A stretch of DNA of 64,000 nucleotides from Magnolia sinica (taxonomy: Eukaryota > Streptophyta > Magnoliopsida > Magnoliales > Magnoliaceae): assembly GCF_029962835.1 (NCBI RefSeq), contig NC_080579.1, forward strand, positions 79,439,959 to 79,503,958. Reading direction: 5' to 3'. Position numbers and translations under genes: made by a program. Below are positions 10,753 to 22,631 of the stretch, piece by piece (the first letter of the stretch is position 1; each line of letters begins with the position of its first letter). The notes under the pieces are model-generated. The model did not search any database and had not been told where the DNA came from. It was given only the letters and a program-made list of their open reading frames with translations.

Positions 10753-12414
10753 CTAGAAAAAGGAAGAGAACCAGCTCTCTAGCTTTGTGATTACCCTCTT
10801 TGGAAGAGAGGTAGCTGCCATGGAGTGAATGGGGATGCTCCCCAACACATGCTTGATGAGAACCACTCTCCCAGCTTGAGACAAGAACCTGTTTTTCCAA
10901 CCCCTGATGCGGCCTTCAACTTTTTCTATCAGGGGTTGAAAAGCGCTTACTTTCAGCCTGCCCACTGTCAGCGGGACCCCAAGATAACAGAAAGAGCTAG
11001 CAGCCCTGTTAATACCTAACAGGTTTGAGATGGACCTGATTCTGGATACCGATATCTTGTCAGAGCAATAGAAGGAGCTTTTTGTGCAGTTTATGCTTTG
11101 ACCAGCTGCTCTCTAGTAATCTTCCATTAACGCCATGATTTTTCTCAGTGAAGCAATGCCTCCATTAAGAAAAAGCAAGGTGTCGTCTGCATAGAGGAGG
11201 TGGGAAACAGTAGGACAGCTTCTCCTGACGTTTTAAGGTAAACAAATTCCTTGTGATACTAACCGATTAAGACCTTTGCTTAGGACATCCACACAAATAA
11301 TAAAAAGGCTTGGAGACAATGGGTCCCCTTGCCTCAGTCCTCTTGAGGGCTTGAAAAAACCTGCAGCTTCGCCGTTAACTAGCATGGACATCCAACTGCT
11401 ATCCCAACAGTTCTCAACAATCCCGATCCACTTGAAGGAGAACCCAAAGCGAAATAGAACTTGCTTAAGAAAAGCCCAGTCCACCTTATCATACACTTTC
11501 TCCATGTCCAGCTTCAGGGCCACATTCCCTCCTCTATTCTTCCTGTTAATATCCCTGAACAATTCCTGCAAGAGTGCTATGTTTTATAATATCGACCTGC
11601 CCTTTATAAATGCTCCCTGCTCTGGGGAAATCAGGTGAGGAAGAACCTGACTGAGCCTGAGTGCAATGTCTTTGAGAAAACTTTGTATATACAATTACAG
11701 AGACTAATGGGGTGATAATCTGACCATCTCTTAGGAGCAACCCCTATGGGGATTAAACAAATCAAAGTGGAAGAAATAGGAGACGGCCTTGTGAATATCT
11801 TGTTTGATAATATGCCAGCAGGACGAGAAAAAGATCCCCGAAAAACCATCAGGGCCAGGTGCACTGTCAGCCGGAATGGACTGCACTGCCTAATGAACCC
11901 CAAGAATGGAAGGGGGGGCCAACAGCATATCATTCATATCCCGCCTCACTGAAGGGGGAACCAAGTCCAACAAGTTTGTAACTATCTCTCTTGGGCTTCC
12001 TGAAAACAACGTCTGGAAGTGCCGCATCGCATCCTGTTTTATGTCCTCCCGATCGGTTACTATCTCTCCTGATTCAAGCTCTATCCTGTTTATCGACGCT
12101 CTTCGCTGTCTCTCCGTAGCTACCGCATGGAAGAATTTTGTGTTTTTATCGCCCTCTTCTAGCCAACTTATCCTGGACTTCTGTTTCCAGAATAGTTCAT
12201 GCTTGACCTCTAACTAGTTAAGACTATCAGTCGCCTCTTGAAATGTGATCATTAGATCATGGTTCTGCTCTTGAGTAGGCATGGACTGCTGCATTGGCAT
12301 CTCAATTTCTGCTAATTTTGCCTCTGCTATCTTCACTTGCTCAAAGATGTTGCCAAAACTCTCCTTGTTCCAGATCTTTAGCTCCATTTTCACACTTTTC
12401 ATCTTGGCCAGCAA
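10753..12414 (-). pseudogene. LINE ORF2, reverse transcriptase
   Basis: Reverse transcriptase is used for target-primed insertion. Blocks run from high to low coordinate: KRWSDYHPISLCNCIYKVFS (about 11740-11690), ALKLDMEKVYDKVDWAFL with the first catalytic Asp (about 11510), GFFKPSRGLRQGDPLSPSLF (about 11340), HLLYADDTLLFLNGG with the intact YADD box (about 11190-11165), and AGRVVLIKHVLGSIP (about 10870). The blocks are spread over several frames separated by stops (for example near 11230, 11110 and 10755), so the enzyme cannot be made from this copy. The YADD residues themselves are conserved. Confidence 0.9.
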
Positions 12415-13229
12415 ATTGTAAACCAGGTGATATGATTATGCCTTGTCCCATGCTGATTTGACCACTTGAAGGAAAGAATCGTCCTTCGTCCACATCCTTT
12501 GAAACCTGAAAGGTTTTGGGCTGCTAGACTATTGGCGAGGGAAAGTCAGGAGAATTGGGTTGTGGTCTGAATTTACACGAGGTAGGTGATCGACTTTGAA
12601 CCGCGGAAAAATGGAAACCCATGGGGTGTTGATAAGCACCCTATCTAGCCTTGCCTAGCTTCTGGCTGAACCTAATTGGTTGTTGCACCATGTGTAGCGA
12701 GACCTCGAGAACGGCGTCAATCAGTCCCGCGTTCTCAATCGCTTCAGAAAATTCCCTGGCGCTTCGAACATCAAACTCTCCTCTGCTTCTTCTCTCAGCA
12801 ACTTGTAATGGCGTTGAAATCGCCGCACACTCCCCACGGGCCAAGCAGAGAAGTCGAAAGGGCTTCCAATTCCTCCCAAAGAGGTCTTCTGAGTAACCTC
12901 GAACATCTGGCATATACACAAGTTAAATGGGCTGACAACTGTAAATTCTGCACATCAATATTAACTGTCAGAGTTTGGTTTAGTCACTCTAAACAAAGAA
13001 CAGGTTAACATCTCTCTGTGGAAAAATGATATTTCCCTCCCTCTTCCCCATTCGAAAAAGAGAGGTGAAAGCCAAGAGATAGACCCACTCTTACTCTGCT
13101 GGTATCCTTGAGCATAGGCTCAAGAATAACCACAATCCAGGGGTTATGAAGACTAATTACTCTTTTCAAAGTTCTGATTGTTCTCTGGTTTCCAATGTCA
13201 TGGGCATTCCATACAAGGATGTTATCCAT
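12415..13229 (-). pseudogene. LINE ORF2, apurinic-type endonuclease
   Basis: The endonuclease nicks the target to start insertion. ORF2 probably starts with the ATG at 13229: MDNILVWNAHDIGNQRTIRT. The family usually has NARG or NCRG at this first metal-binding Asn, so NAHD carries a substitution. VVILEPM holds the catalytic Glu (about 13120). Later blocks around 12900-12650 are split over two frames (for example the GDFNAI-type region and the AGLIDAVLEVS region). Several frameshifts are present. Confidence 0.8.
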
Positions 13230-15640
13230 CCGCGACACAACCTATGTTCATTGCCCTCCGTTTGAGTCTTCTTAATCTGGAATTCCAGTCGCCCCTGGAA
13301 TAGAAAATTCGTACTCCCCTGTTAGGTTCTGTAGAGTTCTTGATATTGTGAGCCTCCTGAATTGTATCTGATGGCCTTTGCAGTAATTCTGTGGTCTGAG
13401 CAGCCTGTCCCTTTTCTATTCCTTGCTGTTGTACCGTGGTTGAATGTGGAGGGTGGGGTGGAGAGCTTGGACCTCGAATCAAAGTCTCCTCGCAAGGAGA
13501 GGTGAAGTAAGGGGATAGATCGATTTCGAAATTTTCTTTGGTGCATCGCGCAAAGCTCCTCGGAGAGAGATGTTCTCCTGGTACGAAGGAAATAGCTTCT
13601 GTCTCCTGTAGTTGATAAAAGTTCTGATCTTCTCTTCTCTCGTTGGTTGGGACTGTTGAATGTAAATCAGTGTCTGGATGTGCTTCCCCGGGTATCTCCT
13701 GTCTGTGCGGCCCGAATTTGATCGGCGAGTTTTCAAATGATCTTGAGCGACGTGATGGAGTCGGTTGTCTGATTAGTCTGTTTGTTGCTGGACAAAAGAC
13801 CTGCTGTCTTTGAGGTGGGACAGCCTCATTTTCCATGAGAAACAAAATTCTGGCAATATCAGACCTACCGATCTTGTCTACTCCAGAGAGGTGGGGGCTG
13901 AGAGGGAGAGATCTCTGGGATTTGTAGAATGGACGGACTGGAACAGCATGTCTGCGGAGTACCCATCTCTGGGGCAGATCCCTTTAGATGATCAAAGGAC
14001 ATGTCTTAATTGCATTCAATGATTTTTTTTCTGATATCAGTTAAACAGGGCTCCTGTAGGGGGTCATTTGCAATTGCAGCCTCCTCTTCCACAGTATCGG
14101 TCTCAGTACCTTGGCTCTATACCGCATCTACATAGTCATGTGTTTTAGCCATTGAAACAGCCGACTTGCCTGCTTCACATCCCTCAACGTCCTCAACCCA
14201 AGAAACTGCATGTGCTGGAATTTCATCACTAATTTTCACCGTAGGGTCAGCATTCTCTTCTACAATCATGTCCTGTTTGCCTGAGTATGCATCATCGTCC
14301 CTATCCAGAGTCTCAGCAGCCAGTTCTACCGTCTTGGCTTTTTCACAAACAACTGTTGTGCGTACCGGAGGAGTTATCTGTTTGGAGCTGAAAATTTTCT
14401 CCACCCATTGTCTCGTGCTCTCCCTCACCGCTGGCTCCCTATTGGGAGTTGTAGATCTGGGATTTGCCTTATATGAAGACACCATCGTCTCCATTTCCAT
14501 GAATATGGGGAAGATCTTCCGAAGAACTACAAGTTTCAGAACAGTTTGTATATGAACTCCCGGCCTTATGACAACTTTAATCCGAGCAAATACCTGAAAA
14601 ATACCGTAAGCAATGATAGGATCGATCTGGGTGACCCTACCCATCTGATTTCCCAAATCCAGAATCACTGATTCCATCCAGGCATGAGCTGGGATGTCGT
14701 ATAATCGCAGCCAAATACCTTCACCTCCAAACACCTCCTCTGGCTTCCATTTGCTGACCGAGATGATACCCATGCTCTGATGAACATCGGAATCGAGCAA
14801 GAAATTATCATAGTACTTCTTTGATCTCCAAGTGATGAGAAATTTATCTGGGGATGTCCGAGTAACTTCAATGATAGAAGAGCTGTAAGAGGATGCCATG
14901 ATAGCACTCCTGACCCTTAGAATGGAAATGAATGGGGTGGAAGCCGTAACTACCACTCCTAATTTTAAGGCGTGGAGGCTGGTTTCCACCGCTCATTGAT
15001 CAGCTATTGTTGCTTCATCGACCTCTTGGGGCAGTTCCCGCGATCCCACATTGGCCACCACTTGAGCTGCCTCGACATAGGTGTTAGTTGGTGATGGCTG
15101 ACTTCCTTGGTTCCTCTGATTTGAGCTTCGCCGGTGGTTGTTGGTTGGAGATGGCTGTCTTCCCTGTTTCCCCTGATTTGAGCTACGCCAGCAGGGATCT
15201 GATCTTTCAAGAATCGCCCTAGATCTGGCCCATCTGAGCTCTACAATTCTTCCATCGATTCAGTTGCCATTGAGAACGTCCACGGCATTCTTTGCATCCT
15301 GTTCATATCTGAATCTAGCAAAACCATATCCCCTTGGCTTCAGCATGCCAGGGAAATTGGGAATGTAAACATCAATCAGCTTCCTGTATTTACTAAATAT
15401 CTGAAAAAGATCGACCATGGTGGTATCATAGGTGATGTTCCAGATGAATAAGCTGAAGTCTCTACTCTTCTGAATCTGAGTGGGTAAAATGGCAAGGGGT
15501 GTTCTTCGTCTCAAAACAAACCTTGTTGGAGAGAGCCTTTTGCTCGCAGCAGAACGACCTCTCCCACAAGCTATCTGCCATTCCTCGAGGGATCTGGCCT
15601 GGCCAAACCCTGCGCGCTTGTTCATCGACTAGCTAGGTCA
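13230..15640 (-). pseudogene. LINE ORF1, RRM plus DUF4283-like nucleic-acid-binding protein
   Basis: ORF1 products of plant L1 elements bind the element RNA. From 15625 the protein reads MNKRAGFGQARSLEEWQ and then an RNA-recognition motif: RNP2 is LFIWNI and RNP1 is RGYGFARF (about 15460-15270). An opal stop at 15262-15260 interrupts it, probably a C-to-T change in a CGA codon. After a repeat-rich Gln/Asn linker (15200-15010), a DUF4283-like domain spans about 14930-14540 (EVFGGEGIWLRLYDIPAHAW). The C-terminal region down to 13222 is acidic then basic and of low complexity, with no zinc knuckle seen. The exact start and end are uncertain. Confidence 0.8.
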
Positions 15641-15746
15641 TCGACGAGCTTCTTTCTTGAGAAGAAGCTCAGAGCGATTCGGAAGAAAGCTAGGTGATTA
15701 TCTTATCCCCTGTTTTATGTTTACTTCATAACATTTCAGAGCTCAG

Positions 15747-17758
15747 AGCTGTTAATACTGCTTGCTACATTATAAATCGTGTGTATGCTAGAAAAGCCAA
15801 AGATAAAATAGCCTATGAGTTATGGTTCAACAAGAAGCCAACAGTTAAATACTTTCGAACTTTTGGAAGTAAATGTTTCATTTTACGTGACTAGAAAAAT
15901 TTGGGGAAGTTCGCAGCTAAGAGTGATGAGGGAATGTTCTTGGGTTATGCTTTGAATAGTCGAGCATATCGTGTTCTTAACAAAAGAACAAGAGTGATTC
16001 AGGAATCTATTAATGTTGTAATTGACGATCACCTAATCACACCTACACCAAGTCAAGAAGATGATGAAGTCAACATTATCGATAAACCTGACTCTTCATC
16101 TAATTCAGATAATACTGAATTAAGATCAGTCAAAGACCATCCGACTGATCAGATATTGGGTAATCCTCATACTGCTGTTCAGACAAGAAAACAGTTAGAA
16201 AATATCTATAACTACGTTTGCTTCACTCCTCAAATTGAACTTGCAAATGTAAAAGAAGCACTTACCGATGAAAATTGGATATTGGCTATGCAAGAAGAGT
16301 TAAATCAATTCGTCAGAAATGATGTTTGGTATTTGGTTCCTAGACCTTCTGATAAACATATAATTGGAACCAAATGGATTTTTAAGAACAAATCTGATGA
16401 AATGGGAAATATCATTAAAAATAAGGCACAATTGGTTGTACAAGGCTACACTCAGATAGAAGGAATTGACTATGATGAAACCTTCGCACTAGTTGTGCGC
16501 CTTGAATCCATTAGATTATTTATTTCAATTGCTTGCTATAAGAAATTTAAAATATATCAAATGGATGTTAAAAGTGCATTTTTAAATGGTGATTTACATG
16601 AAGAAGTGTATGTTGAACAACCTAAGGGTTTTGAAGACCCTAAACTTTCAGATCATGTATATCGTCTTAAAAAGGCACTTTATGGTTTAAATCAAGCTCC
16701 CAGGGCATGGTGTGAAAAGTTGACTAAATTCTTACTTAGTCACAACTTTATCAAGGGAAGTGTTGATAAAACGTTATTTGTCAAAAAATATAATGAACAT
16801 ATATTGATTGTACAGATCTACGTTGATGATATTATTTATAGATCTACAAGCACTAACATGTCCATTGAGTTTGTAGATATGATGAAATCCAAGTTTGAAA
16901 TGAGTATGGTTGGAGAATTGAATTACTTTCTTGGATTACAAGTAAAACAACAGGAAGATGGTATTTTCATTTCTCAAACCAAATATGCTTTAAATTTGGT
17001 AAAGAAATTTGGATTCGAAAATGGCAAAAAGTCTGATACTCCTATGAGTACAACTCTCAAACTCTCTAAGGATGAAACAAGTATAGACTCCCGTTTATAT
17101 CGAAGCATAATTGATAGTCTTCTATACTTAACTGCTAGTAGACCCAATATGGCTTTTAGCGTTGGAATCTGTGCTAGATATCAATCTGATCCTAAGGAAT
17201 CACATCTAATCACTGTTAAACGCATAATCAGATATGTCGCAAGTACTGCTAATTTCGGTCTATGGTATCCGCATGATACAACTGTACAACTTGCCGGATA
17301 TACCGATGCTGATTGGGCAGGAAACATCGATGATAGAAAATCTATCAGTGGTGGGTGTTTCTATGTAGGGAATTGTTTAGTTTCCTGGCTCAGCAAGAAA
17401 CAGAATTCTGTATCACTCTCAACAGCTGAAGCTGAATATATTGCAGCTGGTAATGCTAGTACCCAGCTAATCTGGATGAAAAGGATGTTAGCTGATTACG
17501 GGATTGCGCAAGATACAATGATATTATATTGTGATAACTCAAGCGCAATCAATATTTCAAATAATCCTATTCAACATTCTCGTACGAAACATATCGACAT
17601 TCGATATCATTATATTCGAGAATTAGTTGAGGATGAGCATTTCATTAGAATATATTCAAACTGCAAAGCAACTTGCAGACATTATGACCAAACCGCTTGA
17701 CAGGAATAGATATTCCAAATTAAACATGATATTAGTATGTATACTTCTAATTAATTAA
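15747..17758 (+). pseudogene. pol: Copia integrase C-terminus, reverse transcriptase and RNase H
   Basis: This region resumes the Copia pol frame after the LINE. The integrase tail ([28 protein letters not shown]) leads to the RVT_2 reverse transcriptase: WKFKNKSD-type start near 16380, [20 protein letters not shown] with the first Asp (about 16560), and the intact catalytic YVDDI (16820-16834). RNase H follows: [36 protein letters not shown] and [11 protein letters not shown]. One open frame of 599 codons (15901-17700) covers most of this. Breaks are a TAG near 15892 and a one-base frameshift near 17660: the conserved [11 protein letters not shown] end continues in the next frame. This is the best preserved coding stretch of the window. 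Confidence 0.92.
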
Positions 17759-17859
17759 ATCATGTTGTTTATGCATTTTTTTTATTGTTGTATGTTTATA
17801 ATTTTATTTTTTTAAAAATGCAAAACCTTTTGATTTCAAATTTAAAAAAATGAGATTTT

Positions 17860-17942
17860 TGTCAGCCGCTCGATGGGTCAAGCACGTCCTCGACCAGTCG
17901 ACCTTCGACGGGTCGAGGACCATACTTGACCGGTTGAGGTGC
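17860..17942 (+). repeat. Copies of the LTR near-palindrome outside the LTR
   Basis: Between pol and the third ORF the sequence holds ctcgaccagtcgac, ttcgacgggtcgagg and ttgaccggttgagg, the same type of word that repeats in both LTRs. The stretch could be an old LTR fragment or a regulatory element kept by the family. Confidence 0.5.
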
Positions 17943-18222
17943 GCGGGTTTTCTCATTAAAAGAGGGAAAAACACTTTTTTAATTCATTTTTTCCTTTCTT
18001 CCTCAACTAGCTGTGACTCCACACATCGAATCCATCTCCATTTGTTCATTGTAAGTGGTTTATTTCACATTTCCTTCTAGATTTGGGTTCCTATTTGCTA
18101 GTTAATCTTTCATTTGTGATTTATTTTGTGATTTGCATCCTTTCTATAGTGGGTTTTGTGCAAAAATCTAATTGAAGCCAAACTCATCTATTTTCTTTAA
18201 TTCTCTCTATTGCTATCTCTAA

Positions 18223-19367
18223 ATAGAGCATCGCACTAAGAGGAAGGCTACTCGCAAGGGCCCTAGCGGCTCCTCCTCCAGGTCGACTCCAGTTAGGGTG
18301 AGAACCTTAAGATCTCCTGACGAAGATTCGGAGCATGTTAGGGATTTCCACTCTAGAGAAATTATCATTGAAAGGACTGTGAACGTAGATCACATTACTC
18401 CATTCCAGCTCTTACCTATCCTCACTACCATTGGTTGGGAAAACATTCTTAGTTGGGGTGGAACGGCATACCGCTCAATAGCGCAAGGGATGGATGCTTC
18501 AATAGGCGAATTGTCCCTTGATAATCTGACATTCTCTATTAATTTTAGAGAAGGGACAATCCCAATTGATCGGCACCTAATTTCAGGGTTGATGGATATT
18601 AATGTTAATGATGAAGGCATACCCATTGCTACCCTTGCTGATAGAATGACTGAATCTGAGCGACGGGATATTACCTGTAAATTATGTCGGTTTTATGCTG
18701 AATGGAGTTTTGGAAATGTCCTCTGTGCCAACAAGATGTTACCTAAATACAGAGTCATTCATTGCATTTTAACATTTAATGTCTATCCACGGTTTGGGAA
18801 TAAGTCTGAACTTACTCCCTTCATGTCTCGTGTTCTTCACACTGTTGTGTCTGGCATTCCTATCTATCTTCCCTCATTGATATGTTACTTAATTATCCAA
18901 TTTCGTATCAATCCTGGCCATGGGTCGGTCCCTTTTGCTTATCTCATGACAAGTCTTGCTATTCATTGCAATGTTGTTATTCCTTCTACTGAGGCACCAG
19001 AGTTAGCCCTCCCATTTTATAATACGAATATCCATAAGATGGACCTGGAATTTCTACCCGGCCAGAGAGATCAGGATGAAGAAGAAGAAGGAGACACACC
19101 TTTACCTGAAGACACGTCCATGGATGACATCTTTGCGGAACTTGAATCGGATGATGTAGTTGATCCTGACTATTAGCCTTCCCAAGTTAATGATCGACTT
19201 AAGTCATTGGAAGAGAAAGTTGTTGAGTTGAAGGTATCACAAGATACTCTGGCTGAAAGTCACAAAGCATCTATGAAATATATGCGAAAATATTTTCATC
19301 ACATTACAAAAGGACTTCACCAGATTGATCCTTCCATACCTCCTCCATCTTCCTCTAGATTCGATTA
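18223..19367 (+). CDS. Third ORF of the Copia: putative plant transposon protein (env-like position)
   Basis: Open from about 18223 to the TAG at 19174-19176, with no in-frame ATG near the front. An acceptor-like TCTAAATAG at about 18214-18222 and a donor-like TTGTAAGTGG near 18048 suggest that the message is spliced. The protein starts basic (RKATRKGPSG), then has a central block CRFYAEWSFGNVLC, LTFNVYPRFGNKSELTPF, TVVSGIPIYLPSLICYLIIQ and an acidic tail (RDQDEEEEGDTPLPEDTS). The block resembles the 'putative plant transposon protein' domain (Transposase_32/PF20167 type) by pattern. After the stop the same frame continues with a short coiled coil to about 19367. Sireviruses often carry an env-like ORF in this place. 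No signal peptide or clear membrane span is seen; IPIYLPSLICYLIIQ is the only hydrophobic stretch. Function unknown. Confidence 0.6.
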
Positions 19368-19578
19368 GCTTGATTTTCTTTTATTTTGGGTTGTAGAAAC
19401 TTTAATTATGTGTGTGCTTGGTTGTTAACTCTCAAACTATACTCTCTTTATGCTCCTTGATGACTTTGTGATAACTCCTTTCATTGACATATTTCTATGC
19501 ATTTTCTAGTTATTATTCTACTGATTCTGTTATGGTTTAATTATGTTCACATGAATGTTCTTTCCTTTGTCAATTTGT

Positions 19579-19868
19579 GACAAAAAGGGGGAGCTAATTT
19601 GCTAATTTTAAAAGTAGAATATGAATGTGAATGATGATATTTGATTAGAATGGAAAATGTTGCTATATGGTTGTTGGAGTTTTGCATTGGAATGGTATGT
19701 TATAATACAGGGGAAGTATAAAGCAGGGAGAAACTCACATTGAGGGGGAGTAGCAGCAAATTCTTTGCACATTCATTAAAGTTGCACCTTCTACAACATT
19801 GTATTCAAGATACTATTCTAGTTGTTATTGTATTAAGTGTTTCGTCACGAATTTGACAAAGGGGGAGA
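19579..19868 (+). other. Repeated polypurine tracts
   Basis: Three related purine runs precede the 3' LTR: gacaaaaagggggag (19579-19593), tgagggggag (19741-19750) and gacaaagggggaga (19855-19868). The last one abuts the LTR and is the expected primer for plus-strand synthesis. Multiple polypurine signatures in this region are a reported Sirevirus trait. Confidence 0.8.
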
Positions 19869-19869
19869 T

Positions 19870-21532
19870 TGTAAGTGCTATATTGTATAAAGCACACCTT
19901 TGGTTGTCAAACTTCGTTTAGACAAAATAGCTTATGAAGTGGTCCGTCTAATGTGGATCAAAATGGAAAGTTCAAGTCCTCACTTCAAGTCAAGCAAGTT
20001 CAACATCTACTATGGTTCAAGACCTTACTGAAGTTCAAGTCATGAAGTAGATCAAGATGGAAAGTTCAAGTTCTACTACACTTCAAGTAGAAGATCAAGC
20101 TCCATCTTCAACTACAAGTACTATTGAAGAATCAAGCAGAAGAACAAGTTCCGTGAAGTTCAAACCTCAATGTTCAGTCTTTTCAGGTATAACAGACCCT
20201 AGAAAGACCTTAGGCTTAAGTTCTTTTAAGAGACAAACTTATATGGGTTTTTATACTTTTGCTAGGCTTAAGTTCGACTAGTCTAGGCTTAGGTTCGATT
20301 AGTCTAAGCTGTGGCTCGACTAGTCTAAGAAAATATTCGACTAGTCCAAGTTTAAATTCCAAAAAATAGATTTTTTTGTTGCTTCCTCAACCAGTCAAGC
20401 AGATTGCTCGACCAGTCGAAGAGGGGCCTTCGACCAGTCAAGGGTTGCTCGACTCGAAGTTCAGCAACTAATTTTTGGCACCCTCGACTAGTCAAAGAAC
20501 CGTTTTATCCGATCGCGCTCAAAATTTGAAAATTTGTTGATCCTTAGACGGGTTGAAGCAACAACCTTTCAGCTTGTAAATAGAGGCCTTCTCTCAATCC
20601 AAAATTATCAATCCAAGATAGTAAAAGCCTTCATCAAGAGAGAGAGAGAGAGAGAAGTCCCCATTATCTTCAAGCTATCGCATGGTATTTTTAATACTTA
20701 TTTAATAGCTTTTTGTTTTAATTTCCCTTGATCTCCTTTTTATGAATCTTATTCTTTAAAGAGAGTAGATATTCTTCTTTGAGATCTTGAGGAATTCAAA
20801 CAAGTAGCCTTTGGTTTGAATCGATTTAAAATCAATCTAGAACCTAGAACCCTTGTTTATGTGACTGGACATTGAACAATCTACTACAAGAGAAGCGGTT
20901 CTACAAGCTACATTAATAAATACGTCTTCAAAGTGAAGATACGTATATTCTATCTTTTGTATTTTGGTTTCATTGAGATAGCTAGAAAATCTCATTTGTT
21001 GGTTTACTTGAGATAGCCAGAAAATCTCAGTGAGGGGTTTTTGTTTGTGATAGCCCTTTAAAATCACAACCGTATAAGGTTTTAAGGTGACCCTGTGAAA
21101 ACCTTGTTTATAGTGAAAGCCAATATTACGTGGATAGTGATTATTGGGACTGGAGTAGGTGTGGCTGTTTGAGAACAGTTGTTGTACACACAGAACCGCT
21201 ATAATTCTTGGTGTTGTGGTGAATGTTTACCTTTTGCATTTGTGGAGAATGGTTCTAATTTTATTTATGCAAAAGTGGTGAATGTTTGTAATAGATAACT
21301 TTATTTTTCTCTTGCCTGGTTTGAGATCTTGATCCTTACGATCGTTTGTGAAATAAGGTTGTCCTACCTAAACTTTGTTTTGGGTGAAGGTTGTCCTACG
21401 AACTAGTTTGAATCAATTTTTCAATACTAGTGTGATTGAGTTTCTGATTTACTTATTATTTCAGTACTTTAAGTTTTATTTGGCATAGTCCTATTCACCC
21501 CCCCTCTAGGACTGTTAAGCTCGCCCTTTTCA
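19870..21532 (+). repeat. 3' LTR of the Copia element
   Basis: It starts TGTAAGTGC and ends CCCTTTTCA, followed by GCTAT. Compared with the 5' LTR it has a TGTAAATAG in place of TATAAATAG (about 20574), lost one cgaccagtcgag unit near 20480, and gained a short duplication of the word gagatagccagaaaatctc at about 20970-21030. It ends 5 bp before unique intron-like sequence. Confidence 0.93.
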
Positions 21533-21537
21533 GCTAT

Positions 21538-21699
21538 ATTCACCAAGAATCAAAATAATACAATAATAAAGCAAATATACACTACATCATCTACGAAAAC
21601 ATATAACTGTAAAGCAATTGATATAAAAATACCAATCTCTTCAATTACAAACATAGTGTAATTAATCTAATCTCTGAGCTATCAGAAAAGATAAAATCC

Positions 21700-21737
<38 letters not shown>

Positions 21738-22631
21738 CTACATCCTTTTGTGTCTGATCATCAAAAGAAGAGATGAAGAAAAGCTCTCTCCCCCCTCTAC
21801 ATCCAAAGAATGGAGAACCATGGCAAGTGTGTGAGAGATGATCCACCATCAACATATGTACAACGACTTGCAGATTTAAGAGTCACAACTTATGCAAATG
21901 GAATCGGGTATGTTAGTAATCTTGATTGTTTTGGAATAACCAGCCCAATGGATTAGGCTGTGGTGATCCAATCACAACTTGATCGAATAATTGAGTGTGC
22001 ATTCATCACTTGATTGGATAGACACCCTTTACACCCAAAGAATCACTAGTGTGGATTTCTTATCCATGAAAAGGAAACAATCTGAATATCATGATATGGA
22101 TCGATGAACCACAAAAGCAAGCCAAAAAGGTTATACTAGAAAAAAGCAGCTGCAAATTGCTCATGGACATGAGTATAATACTGAAAATTTGAAACCTAGA
22201 TCATAAAACAATCTGGAGATTTATACCAAAAGAAAGAAAACAGACGGCAAGAAGAAGAATAAGAAAGAAAACCAAAAACAGAGACTTAAAATGAGGAAAG
22301 TAAAGGAAAGAGATGGATGGCAGAAACGAGAAAGAAAAGAACCAAATCTGAAGAAAATACGAGATTGGTATCAGTTTCCAAGTGACACAAGAATGAAGCA
22401 GTGTGAAATATCGGCAAACACCTGCACTGTATTTTGATTGGAATTGATTAGAGATAAATCAAACAGCATATACATTACAGCAATCCATCATCACAAAACA
22501 AAGATAAGTTCAGCCATTTTGGAAGAATCAACATCTATCCACAAAGCTTTCTTGGGAAGGGATGAGAACCGCTTACTTGGCCATTCTTTAAAAAAAAAAA
22601 TAAAAAATTATCAGCGCTTACTTGGCCATCT
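21538..22631. repeat. Non-coding, with a (GA)n microsatellite
   Basis: AT-rich sequence following on from the bases left of the Copia (3969-4298 before insertion). A pure GA run of about 34 bases lies at 21701-21734. Another feature is the repeated gcttacttggccat word at about 22570 and 22615. No gene is recognised until the gamma-tubulin stop codon. Confidence 0.6.

Larger units (their letters stand above)
8867..15746 (-). mobile_element. L1-type LINE nested in the Copia integrase, about 6.9 kb
   Basis: The LINE lies antisense to the Copia. Its 3' end is the T-rich run at 8867-8892, equivalent to a poly(A) tail on the minus strand. It is bounded by a target duplication of about 17 bp: agctgttaatattgctt at 8850-8866 and agctgttaatactgctt at 15747-15763 (one mismatch). 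The order from its 5' end is ORF1 with an RRM, then endonuclease, RT, zinc-binding domain and RNase H. The element is near full length, but both ORFs contain stops and frameshifts. Confidence 0.92.
4304..21532 (+). mobile_element. Copia (Sirevirus-like) LTR retrotransposon with nested LINE, 17.2 kb
   Basis: Two long LTRs (4304-5967 and 19870-21532, 1,664 and 1,663 bp) both start TGTAAGTGC and end TTTTCA. The same five bases GCTAT flank the element (4299-4303 and 21533-21537). A primer-binding site follows the 5' LTR, and a polypurine tract precedes the 3' LTR. The order gag, protease, integrase, RT, RNase H is that of Copia. An extra ORF after pol, large size and several copies of the polypurine signature before the 3' LTR are known Sirevirus traits. 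Coding parts carry several stops and frameshifts. Without the 6.9 kb LINE the element would be about 10.3 kb. Confidence 0.93.

Noticed and set aside
9402-14555. Plus-strand open frames over the LINE
   Set aside because: They are shadows of the minus-strand LINE genes and lack family motifs.
4304-21532. True viral envelope gene in the Copia
   Set aside because: The third ORF lacks a signal peptide and a convincing membrane anchor; only its position resembles env-like genes.
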